Origin: an uncultured Collinsella sp.
GTDB lineage: Bacteria > Actinomycetota > Coriobacteriia > Coriobacteriales > Coriobacteriaceae
Length of the DNA stretch: 11,289 nt
Assembly (NCBI GenBank): GCA_900762325.1
Contig: CAAFGG010000042.1
Coordinates: forward strand, 1-11,289
Reading direction: 5' to 3'
The position numbers and the translations under genes were made by a program. Positions 1-7,174 of the stretch are shown here, one piece after another. Every line of letters starts with the position of its first letter. Position 1 is the stretch's first letter. Under the pieces are notes generated by a model. The model was not told where the DNA came from. It saw nothing but the letters and a program-made list of their open reading frames with translations, and ran no database searches.

Positions 1-1
1 C

Positions 2-295
2 AACCAGATGTACCTGGAGGAGGGGACGCTGTCCGTGGTCACCCTCGGCCGCGGCTACGCGTGGCTGGACACCGGCACCATGGAGAGCCTGCACGAGGCC
101 GCGGAGTTCGTCCGCGCCGTGGAGCACTCCCAGGACCTGCCGGTCTCGGTCCCCGAGGAGATCGCCTGGGAGAACGGCTGGATCACCACCGAGGGGCTCA
201 AACAGGCCGCCAAGGCCTACGGCAAGTCGGTCTACGGGCAGCACCTGAAGAAGGTCGCCGCCGGCGAGATCGTCAACAGTCCGCGCGAGTACTAA
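2..295 (+). CDS. rmlA: Glucose-1-phosphate thymidylyltransferase, C-terminal part (5' end outside window)
   Basis: RmlA joins glucose-1-phosphate and dTTP into dTDP-glucose, the first step of dTDP-L-rhamnose synthesis in the cytoplasm. The reading frame is open from the window edge, so the gene starts upstream; about 97 residues of a usual ~290-300 are present. The visible part carries the RmlA C-terminal signatures: NQMYLEEG at the very start, GRGYAWLDTGT around window residues 16-26, and PEEIAWENGWI about 25 residues later. The nucleotide-binding N-terminal half is not visible. The gene ends in TAA at 293-295. The next rhamnose gene, rmlB, does not follow directly: two AT-rich genes lie between. 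The frame and family call are firm; only the extent is limited by the window. Confidence 0.93.
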   Translation, partial: NQMYLEEGTLSVVTLGRGYAWLDTGTMESLHEAAEFVRAVEHSQDLPVSVPEEIAWENGWITTEGLKQAAKAYGKSVYGQHLKKVAAGEIVNSPREY

Positions 296-354
296 GTCAT
301 TTCTGTTCGGGGTAAACTGTAAGCGGTTTCGTTGGCTTAAGAAAGGAGTTGTCT

Positions 355-546
355 ATGGCCACTTCGAGCATAAAAGCACCAATTGTGATTTCTTCTCCTG
401 CGGTCGCAGAGGCCCTTTGCAAGGCGTACGAAGAAGGGCAAAGGAGAGGGAGCCGGGATGCCCTAAAGAAAAGCGAACGTTTTAAACGCGAACATCCGTC
501 ACGTGCGGCTCAAATCGACCGCTTGTTTACAAAGATGGGTCTTTAG
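355..546 (+). CDS. Small basic protein, possible antitoxin or partner of the following GNAT gene
   Basis: This encodes 63 residues I do not recognise as a named family. I chose the ATG at 355 because AAAGGAG at 342-348 sits at good spacing; a TTG two codons earlier would fall too close to it. The protein looks mostly helical. A short hydrophobic start (APIVISSP) is followed by a predicted helix (AVAEALCKAYEEGQ) and a lysine/arginine-rich second half (residues ~31-56), ending TKMGL. There is no membrane segment and no ribbon-helix-helix or helix-turn-helix I can point to. Its stop is 3 bases before the start of the GNAT gene, which suggests translational coupling. The order small gene then acetyltransferase matches GNAT toxin-antitoxin operons, but the classic antitoxin there (DUF1778, ribbon-helix-helix) is not what this looks like. 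The antitoxin role is inference. Confidence 0.7.
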   Translation: MATSSIKAPIVISSPAVAEALCKAYEEGQRRGSRDALKKSERFKREHPSRAAQIDRLFTKMGL

Positions 547-549
547 CTT

Positions 550-1152
550 ATGGCGTTGTCAGTCTATCGGGTTTCCGAGTTGATTGATATAGTCGGCGAG
601 GAGCGCGCATCTGCTCTCCTCGCCACTTTTTGCTGTAGCTGTAATTCAGATATTGAGCAGTTTGTCCGCAATAAAGCAATTGATTTTGAAAAGCAGGGCA
701 TTGCAATCTCGTATATCGTTATTGACGAACTTGAGGATTCGGCCGTAATTGCGGGTTTTTATTCCCTTGCACTTAAAGTTGCTAGGATTGAGATGACGTG
801 TCTTACTAATTCTGTAAAGAAGCGTCTTCTTAAGTTTGGGCAGAGCTTTTTTGAGTCGGGGGATTGCTTTTTGCCTTCCGTGTTAATTGCCCAATTTGGT
901 AAAAGCGATATTTATTCGGGTCTAATGCGAGGTTCCGATCTGATGGATCTTGCTGTTTCGAGCGTACGTGAAATACAAACTCTTGTTGGGGGCCGATTTT
1001 TGTTTTTAGAGTGTCAAGATTCCCCCAAGTTGCTTGCTTTTTATCAAAAGCAAGGATTTGCGACATTCGGTGTTCGTCGTTCTAATGCTGATTTGGAAGT
1101 ATCGACTGACTCTACACTTGTTCAGCTTTATCGTTTTGTTAGGCCTGTTTAA
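550..1152 (+). CDS. GNAT-fold N-acetyltransferase, possible toxin of a two-gene module
   Basis: This 200-residue protein has the layout of a GCN5-related acetyltransferase. The core strand and acetyl-CoA loop are near residues 106-130 (SVLIAQFGKS, then IYSGLMRGSDLM in the position of the Q/RxxGxG loop). The late strand and helix near 149-174 read GGRFLFLECQDSPKLLAFYQ followed by KQGF, the typical GNAT 'FYxxxGF' ending. The N-terminal half (DIEQFVRNKAIDFEKQGI, then YIVID and AGFYSLALK) recalls a set of acetyltransferases common in Firmicutes mobile or accessory DNA. There is no signal peptide or membrane segment. It lies 3 bases after the preceding gene and has no strong ribosome binding site of its own, consistent with coupling. 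Base use differs sharply from the rhamnose genes on both sides: 22 G/C of 60 at 661-720 against 44 of 60 at 1321-1380. The fold is fairly sure. Substrate (aminoacyl-tRNA, protein or small molecule) and toxicity are inference. Confidence 0.8.
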   Translation: MALSVYRVSELIDIVGEERASALLATFCCSCNSDIEQFVRNKAIDFEKQGIAISYIVIDELEDSAVIAGFYSLALKVARIEMTCLTNSVKKRLLKFGQSFFESGDCFLPSVLIAQFGKSDIYSGLMRGSDLMDLAVSSVREIQTLVGGRFLFLECQDSPKLLAFYQKQGFATFGVRRSNADLEVSTDSTLVQLYRFVRPV

Positions 1153-1174
1153 TTTAAAGGATGATTGGAATTTC

Positions 1175-2194
1175 ATGTCTGAGATTTTTGAACCTAAGAA
1201 CATCATCGTCACGGGCGGCTGCGGCTTCATCGGCAGCAACTTCGTGCACTACGTGGTGAACAACCACCCCGGGGTGCACGTCACCGTCCTGGACAAGCTG
1301 ACCTACGCGGGCAACCCCGAGAACATCGCCGGGCTGCCCGCCGACCGCGTGGAGCTCGTGGTGGGCGACATCTGCGACGCCGCGCTGCTGGACAGCATCG
1401 TCCCGGGCCACGACGCCATCGTCCACTACGCCGCCGAGAGCCACAACGACAACTCCATCGCCGACCCGGAGCCCTTCCTTCGCACCAACGTCGAGGGCAC
1501 CTTCCGCCTGCTGGAGGCCGTGAGGAAATACGGCGTCCGCTACCACCACGTCTCCACCGACGAGGTCTACGGCGACCTGGCGCTCGACGACCCCGCGAAG
1601 TTCACCGAGGAGACGCCCTATAAGCCGTCCTCCCCGTACAGCTCGACCAAGGCCAGCTCCGACATGCTCGTGCGAGCCTGGACGCGCACCTACGGCCTGC
1701 GCACCACGATCTCCAACTGCTCCAACAACTACGGCCCCTACCAGCACGTGGAGAAGTTCATCCCCAGGCAGATCACCAACATCATCGACGGCGTGCGCCC
1801 CAAGCTCTACGGGAAGGGCGAGAACGTCCGCGACTGGATCCACACCGAGGACCACTCCAGCGCCGTCTGGGACATCCTCACCAAGGGCCGCATGGGGGAG
1901 ACCTACCTCATCGGCGCAAATGGCGAGAAGAACAACATCACCGTCCTGCGCATGATCCTGGAGGCGATGGGCCGCGACCCCGAGGACTTCGACTGGGTCG
2001 CCGACCGCCCCGGCCACGACCGCCGCTACGCCATCGACAGTACGAAGCTGCAACGCGAGCTCGGCTGGAGGCCGGTGCACACCGACTTCGCGGAGGGCCT
2101 GAAGGCCACCATCGACTGGTACGTCGCCAACGAGTCCTGGTGGCGCCCGGCCAAGGAGGCCACCGAGGCCCGCTACCGCGCGCAGGGGCAGTAG
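1175..2194 (+). CDS. rmlB: dTDP-glucose 4,6-dehydratase
   Basis: RmlB converts dTDP-glucose to dTDP-4-keto-6-deoxyglucose with bound NAD+, the second step of the rhamnose pathway. The 339-residue product is normal length for this extended short-chain dehydrogenase family. The NAD-binding glycine motif TGGCGFIGSN is at residues 13-22, and YAAESHNDNSI follows the Rossmann core. The catalytic Thr-Asp-Glu triad of this family is at 128-130 (STDEVYGD), and Tyr155/Lys159 form the YxxxK pair (YSSTK). The run NCSNNYGPYQ and FIPRQITN are further RmlB marks. I chose ATG 1175 because the family N-terminus begins just before IIVTGG; the open frame reaches back to 1034 but runs through the GNAT gene. The ribosome binding site is weak (ATTGGA at 1164-1169; AAAGG at 1156-1160 is rather far). 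The first ~8 codons are AT-rich like the upstream insert, then the gene becomes strongly GC-rich. Confidence 0.96.
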   Translation: MSEIFEPKNIIVTGGCGFIGSNFVHYVVNNHPGVHVTVLDKLTYAGNPENIAGLPADRVELVVGDICDAALLDSIVPGHDAIVHYAAESHNDNSIADPEPFLRTNVEGTFRLLEAVRKYGVRYHHVSTDEVYGDLALDDPAKFTEETPYKPSSPYSSTKASSDMLVRAWTRTYGLRTTISNCSNNYGPYQHVEKFIPRQITNIIDGVRPKLYGKGENVRDWIHTEDHSSAVWDILTKGRMGETYLIGANGEKNNITVLRMILEAMGRDPEDFDWVADRPGHDRRYAIDSTKLQRELGWRPVHTDFAEGLKATIDWYVANESWWRPAKEATEARYRAQGQ

Positions 2195-2315
2195 GCCGAA
2201 CCCCGGCATTCCGCACCGCGGGGCGCCCCGGGCGGACCGCAGGGCATGGGGATGATCCCGCGTCCCCGCGCGGGCACCCCGTTTTCCCAACCTCTTCGAT
2301 AGGAGCTTTTCCCAC

Positions 2316-3770
2316 ATGGCAGACATCGCATTCGAGAAGGACCTCTCCGTCGCCGAGACCGGCATCGAGGGCCTGAAGGTCGTCGACCTCGCCGTCCACG
2401 GCGACTCGCGCGGCTGGTTCAAGGAGAACTGGCAGCGCGCCAAGATGACCGCCCTGGGCATCCCGGACCTCAGGGTCGTCCAGAACAACATCTCCTACAA
2501 CGACAGCCGCGGCGTCACCCGCGGCATCCACGCCGAGCCCTGGGACAAGTTCATCTCCGTGGCCCGCGGCAGCGTATTCGGCGCATGGGTCGACCTGCGC
2601 GAGGGCAGCGCCACCTACGGCAAGGTGTTCACCTGCACGCTCGACCCCTCGAAGGCCATCTACGTGCCGCGCGGCGTGGGCAACTCCTTCCAGGCCCTGG
2701 AGGACGGCACCGCCTACACCTACCTGGTGGACGCCCACTGGTCGCTCGAGCTGAAGAAGACCTACACCTTCGTGAACCTCGCCGACCCCGAGCTCGCCAT
2801 CGAGTGGCCGATCCCGCTCGCCGAGGCCACCGTATCCGAGGCCGACCTCAACCACCCGATGCTGAGGGACGTCGTCCCCATGGCGCCCAGGCGCACCCTC
2901 GTCACCGGCTGCAACGGCCAGCTGGGCCATGCGGTCCGCAGACTCGCCGAGGAGCGCGGGGTCGCCAAGGACTTCGACTTCTGCGACATCGATACCTTCG
3001 ACATGTCCGACCCGGAGGCCTATACGCAGTACGACTGGTCGCTCTACGGCACGGTCATCAACTGCGGCGCCTACACGGCGGTCGACAGGGCCGAGACCCC
3101 CGAGGGCCGCGCCATCGCCTGGAAGGCCAACGCGACCGGGCCGGCGCTGCTCGCCCGCACCTGCGCCGGGCACGGCATCACGCTCGTCCACGTGTCCTCC
3201 GACTACGTCTTCGACGGCACCGCCGAGGTGCACACCGAGGAGGAGCCCTTCTCCCCGCTGTCCGTCTACGGCCAGACCAAGGCCGCCGGCGATATCGCCG
3301 TGGCCGGGTGCCCGCGCCACTACATCATGCGCAGCTCCTGGGTCATCGGCGAGGGGCACAACTTCGTCAAGACCATGAAGGGCCTGTCCGACCGCGTCGC
3401 CGACCCGGAGGACAAGTTGGAGCAGATCACCGTCGTGGACGACCAGCTGGGCCGCCTGACCTTCACGCGCGACATGGCCGAGGCCATCTTCCACGTGCTG
3501 GGCACGCGCGCCCCCTACGGCACCTACAACTGCACGGGCTCCGGCGCCGTCAAGTCCTGGGTCGACATCGCCCGCGCCGTCTTCGAGGCCGCCAACGGCA
3601 ACGGCGAGAAGGTGGTCCCGGTCAGCACCGCCGACTACTACGCGAGCGCCGAGGGCCCCATCGCCCCGCGCCCGGTCCACTCCGCGCTCGACCTTTCCAA
3701 GCTCGAGTCCGTCGGCTTCCACATGCCCGACTGGGAGGTAGAGCTGGGGGAGTACCTCAAGACGCTCTAG
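2316..3770 (+). CDS. rmlCD: Fused dTDP-4-keto-6-deoxyglucose 3,5-epimerase / dTDP-4-dehydrorhamnose reductase
   Basis: One 484-residue protein covers the last two steps to dTDP-L-rhamnose. Residues ~1-185 form an RmlC-type cupin epimerase: RGIH at 69-72 gives the probable base His72, Asp157 (ADPEL) is in the place of its acidic partner, and Tyr136 (AYTYL) is a candidate acid. Residues ~192-484 form the RmlD reductase: TGCNGQLG at 197-204 binds NADPH, SSDYVFDG is at 294-301, Tyr318/Lys322 make the YxxxK pair, and the C-terminal RPVHSALD is typical. AGGAG at 2301-2305 supports ATG 2316. The RmlC loop from His72 to Lys78 is shorter than in enterobacterial RmlC, as I recall for actinobacterial fusions. 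The fusion is a known arrangement in bifidobacteria and relatives. It lies 121 bases after rmlB in the same direction; that gap is very GC-rich, with small palindromes and no clear promoter. Confidence 0.94.
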   Translation: MADIAFEKDLSVAETGIEGLKVVDLAVHGDSRGWFKENWQRAKMTALGIPDLRVVQNNISYNDSRGVTRGIHAEPWDKFISVARGSVFGAWVDLREGSATYGKVFTCTLDPSKAIYVPRGVGNSFQALEDGTAYTYLVDAHWSLELKKTYTFVNLADPELAIEWPIPLAEATVSEADLNHPMLRDVVPMAPRRTLVTGCNGQLGHAVRRLAEERGVAKDFDFCDIDTFDMSDPEAYTQYDWSLYGTVINCGAYTAVDRAETPEGRAIAWKANATGPALLARTCAGHGITLVHVSSDYVFDGTAEVHTEEEPFSPLSVYGQTKAAGDIAVAGCPRHYIMRSSWVIGEGHNFVKTMKGLSDRVADPEDKLEQITVVDDQLGRLTFTRDMAEAIFHVLGTRAPYGTYNCTGSGAVKSWVDIARAVFEAANGNGEKVVPVSTADYYASAEGPIAPRPVHSALDLSKLESVGFHMPDWEVELGEYLKTL

Positions 3771-3792
3771 CAGCTATTTACTTTTCGAGAGT

Positions 3793-3826
3793 AAAAGCCG
3801 CCGCTTGTTAACGGCGGCTTTTCTTA
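3793..3826. terminator. Bidirectional intrinsic terminator between rmlCD and the yfhO-like gene
   Basis: A perfect 11-bp inverted repeat has its left arm at 3793-3803 (AAAAGCCGCCG), an 8-base loop at 3804-3811 and its right arm at 3812-3822 (CGGCGGCTTTT). The A-run on the left and T-run on the right mean it gives a U-tail whichever way it is transcribed, so it can stop both converging operons. The stop codon of the minus-strand yfhO-like gene (TAA, 3808-3810) lies in the loop and its last codons form one arm. Confidence 0.88.
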
Positions 3827-6216
3827 TGCCTGGTGTATAGCCCCGCTGCAATTAGGGCGGTAGCGGTAGCCAGACTCACCGCTAGCCCTGCAAGGGCGCC
3901 CGGAGTCTTATAGGTCATTACGATGTTATTCGTGCTCTTCTGCACACTCAGGCACGACATGCCCTTATCGGCGGCGGGCGTCAGCTCTGCGGCGGCTCCG
4001 TTAATCGTTACACTCCAGCCATCATCGTACGGGACACTCAGCAACAAGTTGCCGTCATTCTCGGCGGTATACTCGCCCTCGACCTTGCCGTCCTCGAAAA
4101 CCGCCGGAACAAACTGGCTCGTCTTTAGCTCGTCGATAATCTGCTCAAAGACTTCCAGATTGAGCGCGTAAAAGACCGGCTCATTGTCTTGGGGCATATC
4201 GGTATAGCCTTCTGCGACCTCCAGCGATACCGTATGCGAGCTTTGAGCATCCGATGCATCTGCAATCTGACGGATATTGTTGTCGAATCGCCAGGCTTCG
4301 TTATTGATCGTTCGATGGTCAATAGTGAGGGCGACGGGCCAATAGCTGCCGGCATTCGCATCTTTATTGATGTAGAGGTAGCCGATTGACCCTGCCGGCA
4401 CGGTGACGCTCCACTGCTTTGCGTCCTGGCTGCCCGCCGTTTTCGTGGCGTCAATCTCGGTGTAGAGCTCAACCTTGTGGCCGAGGATTTTGCTATACAG
4501 GTCGTTTTGCTTCTCGAAGGGATTCTCACCCTCCAGCGTGCAGTTTTGAATGTCTTTAGAGGCCGCAACGCCAAGGTTGAGCACATAGGGGTTTTCGTAC
4601 ACGGCGCTTGCTGTGTCGCCTGGCTTCGGCATTGCCACGTATCCTGCGGGCACTTGCTCGGCGATGGCGTACTTGACTCCCAGCAGCGCGTCGACAGCCA
4701 GAATCGGCTCGGCATAACGGGTCGAAAACTCGCCCACGCTGCTGTAGCCAAGGGAGTTGAGCAGCGCGATGGCCTGCGGGTTGTTGGCAGACGAATACGA
4801 GGACAGCTGATCGTACCCGAGCGCCAAGCCTTCGTTGAGGGCGGCGCTATCGGCACGCGTGGTCGTGCGGTCAATGCGGTAGAACGACGTCGGGTCGTTG
4901 TCCTGAATCGCCCTGACAGTTCTTGTTGCGGTGGCGACGTAGGCGCTGTTATTGTCCTCGGAATAGCCTATGTACAGCTGGTTCCATATGCTATGGGCGT
5001 TGGCGAACAGCTCGATGGTCGTAAGCGCCAGGAGGGGCAGGATAACTGCTGGACGAGATGCTCGGCACAATTTAGGGTGGTCCTTGAGCGCCTGTAGGGC
5101 ATAGCCCGCTGCCCACAGTGCAAAGAAGCTCAGCAAGAAAGCCGTGCGCGAATAGAAGCCGTTGGGCACGCGCATGCCGCACCAGATGTACTCGAGCGGA
5201 CTCAAAACGGAGCTGGCGACCAGAATTATCGTGACGACGAGCGTTGCGATGCGCGTCTTGATCGAAACTGCGCGGTTGAACAGCAGGCTCACCGCGAGCA
5301 GCATCATGATTACGCCGCAATAGAACTGCGGTGTACTGTCGTTGTTCACCCACATGCCGGGGAGAAAGCCCCTGATGAGCGATTTGAGGCTGGTTTTAAG
5401 CAGCGGCCCGAGGGCCAAAACGGGGCCGCCCTTGGACATGGCAAGGACGGTCGGCAAAAAGGTCCAAGCGGACAGAAGCGGCCCAAGCACGATGGCCCCC
5501 GCGAATCGAAGCGCTCGGTCGAGCATGAGCTTCCAGCTAAAGCCCTGCTCCGCAACGTAATCGATAAATTCGACCAGTACAAAGATGCAAAGGAACAGAA
5601 TGCTGATATAGGCCGTGTACCAGCAGAACATGACGTTCAGCACCGTGGCGATGACAAGGCGCGCCATGCGCTGCTTGCGGATGAGCTCGTAACAACCGTA
5701 GGCGCAAATGGGAAGCAGAATCAGGCAGTCGATCCAGAGCGGGTTGCGCAGGTTGCTGACGGTCCAGCTGCAAAACGTGAATGACGCGGAAAGCAGGAAC
5801 GCCGCGGGCTTGGATAAGCCAAAGCGCTTTTGCACATACCAAGCGCTGCTGATGTGGATACAGCCAAGCTTGAGTGCGCTGATGGCGAATACAAAGAGCG
5901 TCAGCTTGTCCTGGGGAAACAGTACGCAAAGCAGATTGAAGGGGCTCGCGAGGTAGTAGCTATAGAGCCCCCAAGTGTTCATGCCGAGTCCCTGGGAGAA
6001 GGAATAGCGAAGGTTCGCTTCGCCCAAAAGAACGCGGCGAAACCACGCAAAGAAGTCGATGTATTGGTATTTGAGGTCGTTGGTGAGAAACGAGTTGTCG
6101 CCAAAGGGATAGACATGCCCCGCTATGGCAAGTGCGACAAAGATCGTGATGGAAAACGTGAAGCAGGCAGCGTAGAACGCAGTGCCCTTGAGCGTGAATC
6201 TATTGGACCGTGTCAT
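3808..6216 (-). CDS. YfhO-family membrane protein, probable polyprenyl-phosphate-sugar-dependent glycosyltransferase
   Basis: This 802-residue integral membrane protein fits the YfhO family (GT-C-like). Membrane helices fill residues ~12-410. They are followed by a large soluble part (~415-765) that probably faces outside, one last helix near 770-795 and a basic tail (RHKKSRR). Family marks are NDLKYQY at 46-52 in the first outer loop (Asp47 is a candidate catalytic acid), FSQGLGMN at 73-80, YYLASPFNLL around 87-96 and PNGFYSRTAFLLSF at 351-364. In Bacillus and Listeria, YfhO proteins add sugars to lipoteichoic acid from a C55-phosphate sugar made by a CsbB/GtrB enzyme. The gene overlaps the end of the upstream GtrB-like gene by 17 bases. 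GAGGA five bases before ATG 6216 supports the start. The acceptor and sugar cannot be read from the sequence. Confidence 0.88.
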   Translation of the reverse strand: MTRSNRFTLKGTAFYAACFTFSITIFVALAIAGHVYPFGDNSFLTNDLKYQYIDFFAWFRRVLLGEANLRYSFSQGLGMNTWGLYSYYLASPFNLLCVLFPQDKLTLFVFAISALKLGCIHISSAWYVQKRFGLSKPAAFLLSASFTFCSWTVSNLRNPLWIDCLILLPICAYGCYELIRKQRMARLVIATVLNVMFCWYTAYISILFLCIFVLVEFIDYVAEQGFSWKLMLDRALRFAGAIVLGPLLSAWTFLPTVLAMSKGGPVLALGPLLKTSLKSLIRGFLPGMWVNNDSTPQFYCGVIMMLLAVSLLFNRAVSIKTRIATLVVTIILVASSVLSPLEYIWCGMRVPNGFYSRTAFLLSFFALWAAGYALQALKDHPKLCRASRPAVILPLLALTTIELFANAHSIWNQLYIGYSEDNNSAYVATATRTVRAIQDNDPTSFYRIDRTTTRADSAALNEGLALGYDQLSSYSSANNPQAIALLNSLGYSSVGEFSTRYAEPILAVDALLGVKYAIAEQVPAGYVAMPKPGDTASAVYENPYVLNLGVAASKDIQNCTLEGENPFEKQNDLYSKILGHKVELYTEIDATKTAGSQDAKQWSVTVPAGSIGYLYINKDANAGSYWPVALTIDHRTINNEAWRFDNNIRQIADASDAQSSHTVSLEVAEGYTDMPQDNEPVFYALNLEVFEQIIDELKTSQFVPAVFEDGKVEGEYTAENDGNLLLSVPYDDGWSVTINGAAAELTPAADKGMSCLSVQKSTNNIVMTYKTPGALAGLAVSLATATALIAAGLYTRHKKSRR

Positions 6217-7168
6217 TAGAATCCTCGTTGGACTCGCGAACGATATAGATGGGGCGTCGCTTGGTCTCTAGATAGGCCTTCGCCAGGTATTCGCCGATAA
6301 TTCCCAGGCACAGAAGCTGCATGCCGCCAAACAGCGTAATGAGGCAGGCGAGTGAGGGCCATCCGCCTACGGGGTCGCCCCAGACAAGCGTTTTGACCAG
6401 GATAACGATGAATCCCAGAATGGCGATGAGGCAGAAGACGATACCCGTGAGGGCGGCAAGTGAGAGTGGCGCCGTAGAGAACGCGACGATGCCGTCGATG
6501 GAATAGAGGAGCAGCGACCAAAAACTCCACTTGGTCTCGCCGGCAACGCGGTTGACGTTTACGTAAGGGAGCCACTTGGTTTCAAAGCCGACCCAGCCGT
6601 AAATGCCCTTAGAGAATCGGTTGTATTCGCCCATGGAAATGATGGCGTTGACCATGGGTCGCTTCATGAGCCTAAAATCGCGCGCTCCGTCGACGATGTC
6701 GGCCTTGGAAATGCGGTTGATGATTTTGTAGAACATGCGGGCGCAGAACGACCTGATGGGAGGCTCGCCTTCGCGGGTGGTCCTGCGCGTGGCGACGTTG
6801 TCGTAGTCTTCGGTTTGCAGGATCTCGTACATTTGCGGCAGGAGCGAGGGCGGGTCCTGCATGTCGGCATCCATGGTGGCAACATAGTCGCCCTTTGCGT
6901 GCCGGAGCCCGGCAAACAGCGCCGCCTCTTTACCAAAGTTGCGCGAGAAAGAGTGCCAGCGGATGGCGTATGGATGCGCCACCGCGGCTTCTGCTTTCAT
7001 GACGGCGAGCGTTTTGTCTGCCGAGCCATCGTCGATGAGGACTGCCTCAAAGGAGATGCCGGGGTCTTGCTGGGTCATGATGCGAACGACGCCATCGAGC
7101 TCTTTGAGAAAGATCGGAAGTGATTCCTGCTCGTTGTAGCACGGCACGACGATGGAGATGAGCGGCAT
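6200..7168 (-). CDS. GtrB/CsbB-like family 2 glycosyltransferase with two membrane helices
   Basis: This 322-residue enzyme has a GT-A catalytic domain (residues 1-~230) and two C-terminal membrane helices (~236-262 and ~270-292). That is the layout of GtrB/CsbB/DPM1-type enzymes, which move a sugar from a nucleotide donor to polyprenyl phosphate on the cytoplasmic face. Visible motifs are VVPCYNEQES at 7-16, DDGS at 46-49, SRNFGKEAA at 75-83, the metal-binding DADMQDPP at 100-107, DFRLM at 164-168 and the family's RFSKGIYGWVGF at 184-195. ATG 7168 has AGAGG about 9 bases upstream. It starts 6 bases after the stop of the previous GT2 gene and overlaps the yfhO-like gene, so all three are probably one transcript. 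It is the most likely donor-maker for the YfhO-type partner. The sugar is not predictable. Confidence 0.92.
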   Translation of the reverse strand: MPLISIVVPCYNEQESLPIFLKELDGVVRIMTQQDPGISFEAVLIDDGSADKTLAVMKAEAAVAHPYAIRWHSFSRNFGKEAALFAGLRHAKGDYVATMDADMQDPPSLLPQMYEILQTEDYDNVATRRTTREGEPPIRSFCARMFYKIINRISKADIVDGARDFRLMKRPMVNAIISMGEYNRFSKGIYGWVGFETKWLPYVNVNRVAGETKWSFWSLLLYSIDGIVAFSTAPLSLAALTGIVFCLIAILGFIVILVKTLVWGDPVGGWPSLACLITLFGGMQLLCLGIIGEYLAKAYLETKRRPIYIVRESNEDSNDTVQ

Positions 7169-7174
7169 GGTGGT

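Noticed and set aside
1034..1174. Upstream start for rmlB giving 47 extra residues
   Set aside because: The extra part overlaps the GNAT gene almost completely and does not look like an RmlB N-terminus; ATG 1175 matches the family start.
2195..2315. Small palindromes in the rmlB-rmlCD gap (GGGGCGCCCC at 2220-2229, CCCGCGCGGG at 2265-2274)
   Set aside because: Short self-complementary runs are expected by chance in such GC-rich DNA, and no T-tract of terminator quality or clear operator pattern follows.
1154..3722. Long minus-strand open frames of 445 and 594 codons opposite rmlB and rmlCD
   Set aside because: They are antisense shadows of very GC-rich genes: made mostly of G, A, V, D and R runs, with no family motif and no ribosome binding site, while the plus strand encodes clear enzymes.
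2585..3811. 408-codon plus-strand open frame inside rmlCD
   Set aside because: Arginine-, histidine- and glycine-rich out-of-frame shadow of rmlCD with no recognisable domain.
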